DNA of 64,000 nucleotides from Halolamina litorea (GTDB lineage Archaea > Halobacteriota > Halobacteria > Halobacteriales > Haloferacaceae). Positions within the stretch are counted from its first letter, which is position 1. Each line of letters begins with the position of its first letter. The notes beneath the pieces are model-generated. The model was not told where the DNA came from. It worked only from the letters and a program-made list of their open reading frames with translations, and did no database searches. Of this stretch, positions 24,455 to 32,972 are shown piece by piece. The translations under genes and the position numbers were made by a program. The DNA lies in the NCBI RefSeq assembly GCF_026616205.1, contig NZ_JANHGR010000001.1, positions 186,001-250,000 on the forward strand, in the 5' to 3' direction.

Positions 24455-26329
24455 ATGGCCGGGAACGAGTCCGCCGTCCTGATCGCCGTCGTCGCCGGGA
24501 TTATCGGCGTCGGCGTCGTCGCGCAGGTGCTGTCGGACCGGTTCCAGGTGCCCAGCGTCGTCTTCCTGATCGCTGCGGGCATCCTGCTGGGGCCGGAGGG
24601 AACGAACCTGCTCAACCCCGAGGGGTTCGGGACGGCGCTGCCCGCCATCGTCGGGCTCTCGGTCGCCATCATCGTCTTCGAGGGGGCGTTCCACCTCCGC
24701 ATCGAACAGCTCCGCGAGGCGCCACAGACGGTGTTCCGGTTGGTCACGCTCGGCGCGCTGATCGCGCTGGTCGGGACCGCCGCCGCCGTCAACTTCTTCC
24801 TCGGCGCGGGCTGGCCGGTCTCGTTCCTTATCGGCTCCCTGCTGGTCGCGACGGGGCCGACCGTGATCGCGCCGATCCTCGAAGTGGTCCCGGTCAGGGA
24901 CCGCGTCGGGGTCGCCCTCGACACGGAGGGGATCGTCAACGACGTGACCGCAGCCATCACCGCGGTGGTCATCTTCAACATCATCACCACCGACGCCTCC
25001 GGCGCCGGCGCGCTGGTCCGCCAGTTCGCCCAGCGACTCGGGTACGGGCTGTTGGTCGGCATCGCCGTCGCCGCGGTGATGTACTACGCGCTCCAGTACG
25101 TCGACCTCTCGCCGGGGAACGCCCCGCGAAACGCCCGGCTGCTCGTACTCGCGGGCGCGCTCGTCGCCTACGCGGCGGCGAACTACCTCGCCAGCGAGTC
25201 CGGCGTCGCCGCCGTCGCCGTCGCCGGCGTGCTGCTCGGCAACGCCGACGTGCCCTACGAGGAGGACATCGCGGCGTTCAAGGGCGACGTGACGCTCGTG
25301 GTGCTCTCGTTCGTCTTCATCATGCTGGCGGCGCTACTGGAGTTCTCGGTGCTGATCAACCTCGGCATCGGGGGGCTGGCCGTCGTCGCCGTCGTCGCAC
25401 TGGTGCTCCGGCCGCTGCTGGTGTTCGTCTCCAGCGTCGGCGACCGGTACACGCGCGAGGAGCGACTGTTCATGAGCTTCGTCGGCCCGCGCGGGATCAT
25501 TCCCGCCTCGGTGGCGACGCTGTTCGCCATCGAACTCCGGAGTCCCGAAGTCGGGATGCCCGGGGCCGCCGACCTGCTCGTCGGCACCGTCTTCCTGACC
25601 ATCCTGCTGACCGTCGTGTTCGAGGCGGGGCTGGCCCGCCGCATCGCGGAGAAACTCAACGTCATACCTATGCGAGTCATCATCGTCGGAGGCGGGGACG
25701 TGGGCCGAGAGCTCGCGACCCGTCTCGAAGACCGAGGCGAGGACGTAGTCATCGTGGAGAAGAACCAAGACCGGATCCAGGGGGCCCGCGACGCGGGCTT
25801 CACGGTCCACGCGGGCGACGGCACCGAGACCGACGTGCTGCGCTCGGCCGGCGCCGACAACGCCAAGTTCGTCATCGCCGCTACAGGCGACGACGACGCG
25901 AACCTACTGATCTCTCAACTCTCCCAGTCGAAGTTCGACCCGAAGGAGGTCATCACCCGGACCAACAACCCCGAGAACGTCGACGCCTTCGAGGAGTTGG
26001 GCGTGACGACCATCTCCTCGGCGATGGCCACGGCACAGGCCATGGACAACCACATCGAGCGCCCGGCGCTCGCCAACTGGATGCGCGGCATCGGCGAGTC
26101 CGGCGACGTGCAGGAGATCGAGGTCACCGCCGACGTACTGGTCGGCCGGACGGTCCGGGACATCGGTCCGGACCTCCCCGGGGGCTGCCTGATCGGGCTG
26201 GTCTGCCGTGACGGGGACTCCTTCGTCCCCGAGGCGGACTTCACGCTCGAACGCGGCGACCGGATCACCTTCATCGGCCCCAAGGAGGCGGTCCGCGAGG
26301 CGATGGCGTGGGCCCACCCCGAGGAGTAG
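24455..26329 (+). CDS. Cation:proton antiporter fused to TrkA-N/TrkA-C
   Basis: A 624-residue fusion. Residues 1-400 form a 12-13 helix CPA-type antiporter with LAAGILLGPEG-like and LVATGPTVIAPILEVV segments and the conserved acidic site in LDTEGIVNDVTAA (near residue 165). Residues about 408-530 are a TrkA-N Rossmann domain starting RVIIVGGGDVGREL, and residues 545-620 a TrkA-C domain. It probably exchanges Na+ or K+ for H+ under control of nucleotide binding. A strong GGGGGAG lies 5 nt before ATG 24455, so this gene has a leader and a Shine-Dalgarno. It fits the ion-homeostasis needs of a halophile and complements TrkH at 7779. Confidence 0.92.
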   Translation: MAGNESAVLIAVVAGIIGVGVVAQVLSDRFQVPSVVFLIAAGILLGPEGTNLLNPEGFGTALPAIVGLSVAIIVFEGAFHLRIEQLREAPQTVFRLVTLGALIALVGTAAAVNFFLGAGWPVSFLIGSLLVATGPTVIAPILEVVPVRDRVGVALDTEGIVNDVTAAITAVVIFNIITTDASGAGALVRQFAQRLGYGLLVGIAVAAVMYYALQYVDLSPGNAPRNARLLVLAGALVAYAAANYLASESGVAAVAVAGVLLGNADVPYEEDIAAFKGDVTLVVLSFVFIMLAALLEFSVLINLGIGGLAVVAVVALVLRPLLVFVSSVGDRYTREERLFMSFVGPRGIIPASVATLFAIELRSPEVGMPGAADLLVGTVFLTILLTVVFEAGLARRIAEKLNVIPMRVIIVGGGDVGRELATRLEDRGEDVVIVEKNQDRIQGARDAGFTVHAGDGTETDVLRSAGADNAKFVIAATGDDDANLLISQLSQSKFDPKEVITRTNNPENVDAFEELGVTTISSAMATAQAMDNHIERPALANWMRGIGESGDVQEIEVTADVLVGRTVRDIGPDLPGGCLIGLVCRDGDSFVPEADFTLERGDRITFIGPKEAVREAMAWAHPEE

Positions 26330-26411
26330 CGGCCTGCTGACCCCGGGCGAGACCCGACGACTCCCGGCCGCGACGACAACCGTTTTCTCCGACCGACCCC
26401 GATCATCGGTG

Positions 26412-26801
26412 ATGGCGCTCTCACGCCGCGCGTTCCTGCCGCTCCCCCTGCTCGCGCTCTCCGGCTGTACGGTGCTGACGAACACCGACGTGGAGTTGGC
26501 GATCGAGAACCGCAGCAGCGGCGCCCAGGAGGTGACCGCGACGGTGACGCCGGTCGCCGAGTACGACCCCGACGACCCGCCGGAACCGGACTACGAGGGG
26601 ACGATCCCACCCGGCTCCCGTCCCATCGTCGGCGACGTGGCCCCCTCGCCGCCCGAGGGTGAGCCACCGATCCCGGTCCGGGTCGAGGTCGTCGCCGGCC
26701 CCTACGACCTCCTCGAAGAGGTCGACGTGACCGGCCCCGGAACGATCGACGTGCGGATCACCCGCAACGGCCTCGACGTCTTCTTCGCGGCCCACGACTG
26801 A
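26412..26801 (+). CDS. Small Tat-type lipoprotein of unknown function
   Basis: A 129-residue protein starting MALSRRAFLPLPLLALSGC: an SRRxFL Tat motif and an LSGC lipobox (Cys19). The rest is a single beta-rich domain with an acidic, Pro-rich loop (PDDPPEPDYEG) and a final IDVRITRNGLDVFF strand. It is probably tethered outside the membrane. No family is recognised. Start ATG 26412 is 20 nt after TTTTCTCCG, a possible promoter. A related short lipoprotein of similar design lies at 28843-29322. Confidence 0.75.
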   Translation: MALSRRAFLPLPLLALSGCTVLTNTDVELAIENRSSGAQEVTATVTPVAEYDPDDPPEPDYEGTIPPGSRPIVGDVAPSPPEGEPPIPVRVEVVAGPYDLLEEVDVTGPGTIDVRITRNGLDVFFAAHD

Positions 26802-26820
26802 GGCGGAGCGGCGACTGACG

Positions 26821-26937
26821 GAACCGGTTTCCACGAGGGAGGTGATCGCTACCGCCATCGGTTCCCACGATGCCGGTGACCGCTACCGCCATCGGTTCCC
26901 ACGATGCCGGTGACCACTACCGCCATCGGTTCCCACG
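26821..26937 (+). repeat. 34-bp minisatellite before serS
   Basis: Unit GACCGCTACCGCCATCGG continuing TTCCCACGATGCCGGT is repeated with a period of 34 nt: 26844-26877, 26878-26911 and a partial copy 26912-26937, each differing by one or two bases. A more diverged partial copy precedes at 26821-26843. It lies wholly between the lipoprotein gene and serS. Confidence 0.9.
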
Positions 26938-26977
26938 GACCCGACACGGTTTTCCCGAATCACCGAGAAATCGGGCC

Positions 26978-28351
26978 ATGATCAGCAGACGGACCCTCCG
27001 AGAGGAGCCCGAGCGCGTCCGGGACGCACTCGACGCGAAGGGCGTCGACGACGTCGACGTCGACGAGATTCTCGCGGTCTACGACGAGTGGCGCGAACTC
27101 AAAGGCGAGGGCGACGAACTCCGCCACGAGCGCAACGAGGTCAGCCGGAGCATCGGCGAACTCAAACGCGAGGGCAAGGAGGAGGAAGCCGAGGAAGCCA
27201 TCGAGCGATCGAGCGACCTCAAGGCGCGACTGAACGAGATCGAGGACCGCGCCGACGACCTCGAAGCCGAACTCGAGGAGGCGATGCTCCACATCCCGAT
27301 GCTCCCCGACGAGGACGTGCCCCGCGGTGCCGACGAGAGCGAGAACGTCGAGCGCCGCCGCGAGGGGTTCGACGATCTGCGTGACCTCCCCGACGAGGTG
27401 ACGCCCCACTACGACCTCGGCGAGGAACTCGACATCCTCGACTTCGAGCGCGGCGCGAAAGTCAGCGGCGGCGGCTACTACTTCGCCAAAGGCGAGGGCG
27501 CCCGCCTCGAACACGCGCTGATCCAGTTCTTCCTCGAAACTCACCGTGAACAGGGGTACACCGACGTGTTCCCGCCGATCCCGGTTAACAGCCGCTCGAT
27601 GGAGGGCACCGGCCAGTTCCCGAAGTTCACCCAGGACGCCTATCGGCTGGAGGGGAGCCACGACGAACCGTACGACGACGACGACCTCTGGCTGCTCCCG
27701 ACCGCCGAGGTCCCGGTCACGAACCTCCACCGCGACGAGATCCTGCTCGACGACGACCTGCCGCTGAAGTACCAGGCCTACTCGCCCAACTTCCGCCAGG
27801 AGGCTGGCGAACACGGCACCGAGACCCGTGGGATCGTCCGGGTCCACCAGTTCAACAAGGTGGAGATGGTCAACTTCGTCCGCCCGGAGGAGAGCGACGA
27901 GCGCTTCGAGGGGCTCGTGAGCGAGGCCGAGTCGGTCCTGCAGGCGCTCGGGCTCCCCTACCGGATTCTGGAGATGTGTACGGGCGACCTCGGGTTCACG
28001 CAGGCCAAGAAGTACGACATCGAGGTCTGGGCGCCCGGCGACGACATGGCCGAGGGCCCCGAGCAGGGTGGCCGCTGGCTCGAAGTCTCGTCGGTGTCGA
28101 ACTTCCGGGACTTCCAGGCCCGGCGGGCGGGGATCCAGTACCGCCCCGAACAGCACGAGTCGGCGGAGTACCTCCACACGCTCAACGGCTCGGGCGTCGC
28201 CGTCCCGCGCGTGCTCGTGGCGATTCTGGAGTACTACCAGAACGAGGACGGCACCGTCGACGTGCCCGAGGCGCTCCAGCCCTACATGGGCGGGCAGGAG
28301 GTCGTCGAGGGTCACGACCCGGTGAGTGAGAGCGCCGTCGGCGACGAGTAG
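26978..28351 (+). CDS. serS: Seryl-tRNA synthetase
   Basis: A 457-residue class II synthetase of the common (bacterial/eukaryotic-like) type. The N-terminal coiled-coil tRNA-binding arm spans about residues 30-100 (rich in E, R and K). Motif 2 is FRQEAGEHGTETRGIVRVHQF (near residue 270) and motif 3 is LNGSGVAVPRVLVAILE (near 405). It charges tRNA-Ser, including the tRNA-Ser(CGA) at 4391. Start ATG 26978 opens with MISRRTLREEPERVRDAL, the usual SerRS start, so the upstream extension into the minisatellite is rejected. A perfect hairpin follows the stop. Confidence 0.97.
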   Translation: MISRRTLREEPERVRDALDAKGVDDVDVDEILAVYDEWRELKGEGDELRHERNEVSRSIGELKREGKEEEAEEAIERSSDLKARLNEIEDRADDLEAELEEAMLHIPMLPDEDVPRGADESENVERRREGFDDLRDLPDEVTPHYDLGEELDILDFERGAKVSGGGYYFAKGEGARLEHALIQFFLETHREQGYTDVFPPIPVNSRSMEGTGQFPKFTQDAYRLEGSHDEPYDDDDLWLLPTAEVPVTNLHRDEILLDDDLPLKYQAYSPNFRQEAGEHGTETRGIVRVHQFNKVEMVNFVRPEESDERFEGLVSEAESVLQALGLPYRILEMCTGDLGFTQAKKYDIEVWAPGDDMAEGPEQGGRWLEVSSVSNFRDFQARRAGIQYRPEQHESAEYLHTLNGSGVAVPRVLVAILEYYQNEDGTVDVPEALQPYMGGQEVVEGHDPVSESAVGDE

Positions 28352-28352
28352 C

Positions 28353-28373
28353 GAGACGACCGCCGGTCGTCTC
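28353..28373 (+). terminator. Hairpin after serS
   Basis: GAGACGACC, loop GCC, GGTCGTCTC forms a perfect 9-bp stem beginning one base after the serS stop. No T-run follows immediately; TTTT occurs 65 nt later. It may stabilise the 3' end or aid termination. Confidence 0.55.
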
Positions 28374-28557
28374 GGAACGACGAGCGGCGAACCCCGTGAG
28401 CCGCGAGTAGCAGGATAGGGAAACCCCGCGAGGAACTTTTCGGCTGAACAAGGGAACGAGCGGCGACGCTACGGAGCGGAACTGAACGGTAAAAGGCCGA
28501 CCCACGGGGATGGATCGGCGACGAGTCGAGGGAACGGGTGACCCGCGGGGGCGGGCT

Positions 28558-28740
28558 TCAGAGCTCTTCGGGCGGCAGGAACTGTGGCGTCTCGTCGTCC
28601 GGGGAGTCCGTCCAGAACACCTGATCGCCCTTCTCCAGGTCGTAGCGTTCGGCGATCTCCTTCGGGATGGAGACGGTGTAGCCGCCGTTGGACTCCTGTA
28701 CGGTCCGACTGTCGGCGTACGGTCCTCTGCACTGTGGCAT
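28558..28740 (-). CDS. AbrB/SpoVT-type DNA-binding protein
   Basis: A 60-residue protein with the swapped-hairpin AbrB fold: SNGGYTVSIPKEIAERYDLEKGDQVFW matches the consensus (G-x-x-T-V-S-I-P-K-x-I). ATG 28740 is preferred over a TTG ten codons upstream. A Cys at residue 4 and a Pro/Glu-rich C-terminus frame the domain. Such proteins are dimeric transcription regulators or antitoxins; no toxin gene is adjacent. It lies between serS and a lipoprotein gene. Confidence 0.8.
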   Translation of the reverse strand: MPQCRGPYADSRTVQESNGGYTVSIPKEIAERYDLEKGDQVFWTDSPDDETPQFLPPEEL

Positions 28741-28842
28741 ACACACCGGTACGGGAGAGATCACCTTCAAGCGTTGGCAGACATCGCTCGCGAGCCTGAA
28801 ACGTGTCTGACGCGCGTCGGTCGGGCGTCGCCGTCGCGGTCC

Positions 28843-29322
28843 TCACTGCGCCGCGCTGTCGGTCCCACAGCTACCGACGCTCCCCTCGAACTCCGCACAG
28901 TCCGCCCGAACCCGGACGGAGAACGATTCCTCGGCCGGGCCGTCGGGCCGGTAGTCGACCGCCGCGGTCAGGCAGTCCGGCGAACTATCGACCCGGTCGA
29001 GCAGGTCGAACCGTTGCCACTCCCCGCCATCGACGCGGGCGGCGACGACGTACTCGCCGTCTTGAGGGTCCCACGTACAGTCGGCGACGGCGCCGGGAAG
29101 CACGTCGTCGCTTTTCGACTCGACGGTGTGGGTCGACTCGTGGACCGTCTCGCCGTCACGGTCGACGCGGAGGCCGAAGCGGTGGCTCTCCCGTTCGTCC
29201 CAGTTGCTGACCGTCAGGCGTCCGAGCGTCGTCGACGCGCCGAGACGGGGGAGGCCCTGACAGCCCGCGAGGCCTGCCACGCCGGCGACGCCCAGCGTGC
29301 CGAGGAGGGATCGGCGTTTCAC
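28843..29322 (-). CDS. Tat-type lipoprotein with paired cysteines
   Basis: A 159-residue protein. GTG 29322 starts a short Tat-like signal (MKRRSLLGTLGVAGVAG, lipobox LAGC at about residue 22); the longer frame upstream lacks signal features. The mature part is beta-rich. It has Cys in ADCTWDPQDGEY, DCLTAAVDYRPDG, ADCAEFEG and GSCGTDSAAQ, which could form disulfides outside the cell. No family is recognised. It follows infB on the same strand. Confidence 0.7.
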   Translation of the reverse strand: MKRRSLLGTLGVAGVAGLAGCQGLPRLGASTTLGRLTVSNWDERESHRFGLRVDRDGETVHESTHTVESKSDDVLPGAVADCTWDPQDGEYVVAARVDGGEWQRFDLLDRVDSSPDCLTAAVDYRPDGPAEESFSVRVRADCAEFEGSVGSCGTDSAAQ

Positions 29323-29429
29323 GGGCGAGATCCGTGGCTCCGCGGGAAATGCTTTGTGTCGGACGGGGTGGGCGTTACACCGTCGCGGTATCACGCTTCG
29401 TGCCCGCGGGAGCGAACGTGGGGGCTGGG

Positions 29430-31244
29430 CTACTTCCCCCAGAAGGGGTCGCGCTTGCGCATCTTCTCCAGGTACGCGTTCAGCGCCTCGCGCTCGTCGG
29501 CCGGGATCTCCTCTTTGAGTTCCTGTTCGAGGATCTTCGCGTGTTTCTCGGGCAGGTAGATCCAGAGTTCGTCGCCCTCCTCGATGTCCCGACCCACCGT
29601 CGGGCCGTCGATGGCGATGCTGACGCGGCTGCCCGCGCGGGCCTCGTCCACGTCCTCGCCCTGTTCCTGCATCCCGGAGAGCTCCCCGATCCGGGTCGGC
29701 TCGCCGTTCTCGAACTTCGCCACCCGGCGGTTGTTCTCGATGGTGCCGGCGAGGATCTCGACGCCGACGACCGCGGGGTTGTTCTGCCGGAACGTGTGGT
29801 CCTGCAGGATGCGGAAGCGGGCCGGTCGGTGGATCTTGTCGAGGACGGTCTCCTGCTGTTCGCGCTGGCGTTCCTCGACGAACTCCTCGTAGTCCTCGAC
29901 GAGCTGATAGATCACGTCGTGGTTGAACAGCCGAACGTCCTGCCGGTCGAGTTCGCGCTCGGCGTCGGGGAGCACGTCGACGTTGAACCCGAGAATCACG
30001 CGGTTCTCGGCCTCGTTTGCGGTGCTGGCGACCGCCACGTCACGCGGCGCGATATCGCCGACCTCCGCCCGGAGGATCGGGATTTCGGCCTCCTGGAGCG
30101 CATTGGCCATCGCCTCCAGACTGCCGAGCGTGTCGGCTTTGACGACGACGCCCTGCTCTGCGGTTTCGACTTCGATCTCGGAGAGTTCGGCCTCGACCTC
30201 CTCGATCACGTCCTCGAGCGGGCGACCACGGACCACGCGGACCGGCGCGCCGGCCATCGCGTCGTCGAGGTCCGGTGCCGCGAGTTTCACGCCGGAGGCG
30301 GCCTGTACGGAGTCGAGCCGTTCGAACTCCTGTTCGGTCCGGATCTCCGAGAGCGCCCGTGGGCGAAGCAGCGCGCGGACCTCCGTGACGATGGGGCCCT
30401 CGACGCCGCCGACGACGATGCGGTCGCCCTCCGTGACGGTACCGTCGTACAGCACCACGTCGAGCGTCGCGCCGAACCCCTTCTCGTCTTTCACCTCGAG
30501 GACCGTCCCCTTCCCGGGGCCGCCCAGATCGATCTCCATCTCGTTTTTCATGTAGCGCTGGGAGAGCCCCATCAGCACCGCCAGCAGGTCGGGCACTCCC
30601 TCGCCGGTCATCGCCGAGACGGGGACGACGCCGATGTTACCTTGGAAGTTCTGGACGCGCCAGTAGAGGTCCGCCGAGAAGCCGGCGTCGGAGAGTTGGC
30701 CGATGATCTCGTAGAGGTTCTCGTCCAGTCGCTGCCGGGCGCGGTCGGACTGGGCGTCGTAGGTCTGTTTCACCGGGCTGTCGGGTTTGGGGTTCCAGCC
30801 GGGGGTGGTGTCGACCTTGTTCGCGGCGACGACGAACGGCGTGCCGGTGCGCCGGAGGATGTCCAGCGCCTCCTCGGTCTGGGGCTGGAAGCCGTCGTTC
30901 ACGTCGACGACGAGGACGGCGATGTCCGCGAGTGCGCCCCCGCGGGCCCGGAGCGTCGAGAAGGAGTGGTGGCCGGGCGTGTCGATGAACAGCAGCCCCG
31001 GCAGGTCGAAGTCGTCGGCCATCACGAGGTCGCCGGCCATCGACGAGACGGTGTCGAGGGGGACGGCGGTGGCGCCGATGTGCTGGGTGATGGCGCCGGC
31101 CTCACCCTCGCTGACGGCAGAACCGCGGATCTTGTCTAGCAGACTCGTCTTCCCGTGGTCGACGTGGCCGAGCACGGCGACGATGGGGGTCCGGAGCGAT
31201 CCGGGATCAACGTCGGCGTCGGTATCGTGGTTGGCGTCAGGCAT
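29430..31244 (-). CDS. infB: Translation initiation factor IF-2 (aIF5B)
   Basis: A 604-residue GTPase that promotes subunit joining. G1 is GHVDHGKTSL (near residue 26), G3 DTPGHHSF (near 88), G4 ANKVD (near 143). Domains II-IV follow: KGTVLEVKDEKGFG, the Rossmann-like domain III with VVKADTLGSLEAM, and a C-terminal beta-barrel ending in KMRKRDPFW. Length fits archaeal aIF5B and the G domain is uninterrupted, with no intein. Start ATG 31244. It is divergent from the PRC-barrel/Nob1 pair, a translation-linked neighbourhood. Confidence 0.97.
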   Translation of the reverse strand: MPDANHDTDADVDPGSLRTPIVAVLGHVDHGKTSLLDKIRGSAVSEGEAGAITQHIGATAVPLDTVSSMAGDLVMADDFDLPGLLFIDTPGHHSFSTLRARGGALADIAVLVVDVNDGFQPQTEEALDILRRTGTPFVVAANKVDTTPGWNPKPDSPVKQTYDAQSDRARQRLDENLYEIIGQLSDAGFSADLYWRVQNFQGNIGVVPVSAMTGEGVPDLLAVLMGLSQRYMKNEMEIDLGGPGKGTVLEVKDEKGFGATLDVVLYDGTVTEGDRIVVGGVEGPIVTEVRALLRPRALSEIRTEQEFERLDSVQAASGVKLAAPDLDDAMAGAPVRVVRGRPLEDVIEEVEAELSEIEVETAEQGVVVKADTLGSLEAMANALQEAEIPILRAEVGDIAPRDVAVASTANEAENRVILGFNVDVLPDAERELDRQDVRLFNHDVIYQLVEDYEEFVEERQREQQETVLDKIHRPARFRILQDHTFRQNNPAVVGVEILAGTIENNRRVAKFENGEPTRIGELSGMQEQGEDVDEARAGSRVSIAIDGPTVGRDIEEGDELWIYLPEKHAKILEQELKEEIPADEREALNAYLEKMRKRDPFWGK

Positions 31245-31399
31245 CGAAAATCACCGAGAGAACGTCTCTTGACTGGAAGGAATCGCGGGCGCCAGTTACC
31301 TGTTTCGACTCTCTACGGTCGCGAGCGTCGCCGCCGTCGCCGCCGACCGTGTGGACCGGCCCCGTGGCGTTTATCACGCCACGGCCTGTTTTGGGGCCT

Positions 31400-31645
31400 A
31401 TGGCCGACATACTCGCCGAGAACCTCTCGGGGAAAGCAGTCATGGGCTCGGACGGCACCGAGCTCGGCATGCTGTACAACATCACCATGGACCTCAAGAC
31501 GGGCGAACTCCACGACCTGCTCGTCTCGCCCAACGAGGACACGCCCCGCGGCAAAGTGAACTTCGAGCGCGACGAAGGCGGTCGGTTCCGGGTGCCGGTC
31601 TCCCGGGTGCAGGCCGTGAAGGACTACATCGTCATCCAGCGATAG
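31400..31645 (+). CDS. PRC-barrel domain protein
   Basis: An 81-residue single-domain protein. GKAVMGSDGTELGMLYNITMD begins the PRC-barrel fold, and TGELHDLLVSPN and FRVPVSRVQAVKDYIVIQ complete it. The family includes RimM-like ribosome maturation factors and photosynthetic H-subunits. The pairing here with nob1 (the next ATG directly follows its stop) and the divergent infB suggests a role in ribosome maturation. Start ATG 31400, with a TATA-like TTTATCACG at about 31371. Confidence 0.85.
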   Translation: MADILAENLSGKAVMGSDGTELGMLYNITMDLKTGELHDLLVSPNEDTPRGKVNFERDEGGRFRVPVSRVQAVKDYIVIQR

Positions 31646-32104
31646 ATGGAGGTCCTCGACACGTCCGCGTTCATCCACGAGTACCACACCGACGACGAGA
31701 CGGTCTCGATTCCCCTCGTGAAAGAGGAGCTACAGGGGGAGACCGAGTACCGCTTCGACGCGATGGAGGGCGCGGGGATGGACATGCACCTGCCGGCCGA
31801 CGAGACGGTCGACCGCGTGGGCCGGGCCGCAACCGAGACGGGCGACGCCGGCGAGATATCCGAGACCGACACGCGGCTGCTCGCCACCGCGTTCGAACTC
31901 GACGCCACGCTGGTCACCGACGACTACGCGATGCAGAACGTCGCCGAGAAACTCGACGTCGACGTCCAGGTCATCGCCCGCGAGGGGATCCAGGAGAAAC
32001 GCGAGTGGACGTTCCAGTGTGCGGGCTGTGGCCGCGAGTTCGACGAGGACCGCGAACGCTGTCCGATCTGTGGCAGTGACCTCGCACGGAAGAACCCCGC
32101 CTGA
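31646..32104 (+). CDS. nob1: Nob1-type rRNA maturation endonuclease
   Basis: A 152-residue protein with a PIN nuclease domain and a zinc ribbon. PIN acidic residues are in MEVLDTSAFI (Asp5), ETDTRLLATA and VTDDYAM. The C-terminal ribbon is QCAGCGREF with CPICGSDL, four cysteines. Nob1 cuts pre-16S rRNA at its 3' end late in 30S assembly. It is read straight after the PRC-barrel gene with no spacer, so the two are co-transcribed. All catalytic residues are present. Confidence 0.93.
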   Translation: MEVLDTSAFIHEYHTDDETVSIPLVKEELQGETEYRFDAMEGAGMDMHLPADETVDRVGRAATETGDAGEISETDTRLLATAFELDATLVTDDYAMQNVAEKLDVDVQVIAREGIQEKREWTFQCAGCGREFDEDRERCPICGSDLARKNPA

Positions 32105-32121
32105 TTCTCGCCGCTCGATTC

Positions 32122-32850
32122 TCAGCCGAACGTTACGTACTGGATCGCGTAGATGACGGCGTTGTACACGCCGTGGGCGACCATCGGCACGACGAGGTTC
32201 CCGGTGCGCTCGTAGAGATAGCCCAGCAGCGAGCCGAGCAGGAACGAGAACACCACGTAGGCGATCGCCCCGCTCCCGCTTCCGATGTAGTGTAGCGACC
32301 CGAACAGCGCGCTCGCCCCCAGGATGGCCGGCCACGGGCCCCACGCGCGTTTCAGCAGTCCCTGAATCCCGCCACGCACCAGCAGCTCCTCGGCGGGCCC
32401 GACGACGAACACCGAGACGGGGATCATCAACAGGAAGTACGCCGCCTCGCGGCCGGCGGGGTCGGTCGCCGGGTTCTGGGACGGGGAGACGTCGATCAGC
32501 GAGAACGCGGTCAACAGCACGATCTGGAGCACGTAGAGCACGGCGGCGGCGCCGAGGGCGACCGCCGCCCCCCGACGGTCCGGCAGTTTCCACGAGAGCA
32601 ACTCCCGATCACCCGCGGCGGCGATGAACAGCACCACCGGCGCGGCGAAGCCGACGAACTGCGCGAGCGTGTTCAGGATGTCGTAGGCGGTCGTCCCCGC
32701 GGCGACGCCCAGTCCCGGAGCGACGCTCGCCCACAGCGACACCCCGACGCTGCCGCCGAGGACGCCGGAGACGAACAGCACGAACGCCTGCATCGTCCGG
32801 AGCAATGCCGGACCGGAGATGGGACGCTCGGGCCGGGAGGTCTGACTCAT
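32122..32850 (-). CDS. CPBP-family intramembrane protease
   Basis: A 242-residue membrane protein with seven to eight helices. The CPBP (CaaX protease/bacteriocin-processing, ABI) motifs are present: EELLVRGGIQG (EExxxR, near residue 152), a His in FGSLHYIGSG (near 188) and AHGVYNAVI (near 225). It is expected to cleave membrane proteins or prenylated peptides within the bilayer. Start ATG 32850; longer frames run into the hairpin region. It sits directly downstream of pgi on the same strand, with two repeated hairpins in between. Confidence 0.88.
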   Translation of the reverse strand: MSQTSRPERPISGPALLRTMQAFVLFVSGVLGGSVGVSLWASVAPGLGVAAGTTAYDILNTLAQFVGFAAPVVLFIAAAGDRELLSWKLPDRRGAAVALGAAAVLYVLQIVLLTAFSLIDVSPSQNPATDPAGREAAYFLLMIPVSVFVVGPAEELLVRGGIQGLLKRAWGPWPAILGASALFGSLHYIGSGSGAIAYVVFSFLLGSLLGYLYERTGNLVVPMVAHGVYNAVIYAIQYVTFG

Positions 32851-32893
32851 CGTTGGAACGTGCAGTCGGGCAGGCAAAGCGGTGACGGTCGGT

Positions 32894-32967
32894 GACGCCG
32901 GCGATGGTATGGTTCGGCCGGCGTGGAGGCTCGGTGACGCCGGCACCGTCGTGGTTCAGCCGGCGTC
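32894..32967 (-). terminator. Tandem duplicated hairpins after pgi
   Basis: GACGCCGGC-N14-GCCGGCGTG (32894-32925) and GACGCCGGC-N14-GCCGGCGTC (32936-32967) are two copies of a hairpin, 42 nt apart. The second is perfect over 9 bp. They fill the gap between the pgi stop and the start of the downstream protease gene. Likely 3' end or attenuation structures. Confidence 0.55.
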
Positions 32968-32972
32968 GACGC

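Noticed and set aside
26821-26937. CRISPR-like array
   Set aside because: The units are contiguous tandem copies with no unique spacers, so it is a minisatellite.
29430-31244. Possible intein in IF-2
   Set aside because: The GTPase motifs are continuous and length matches intein-free aIF5B.
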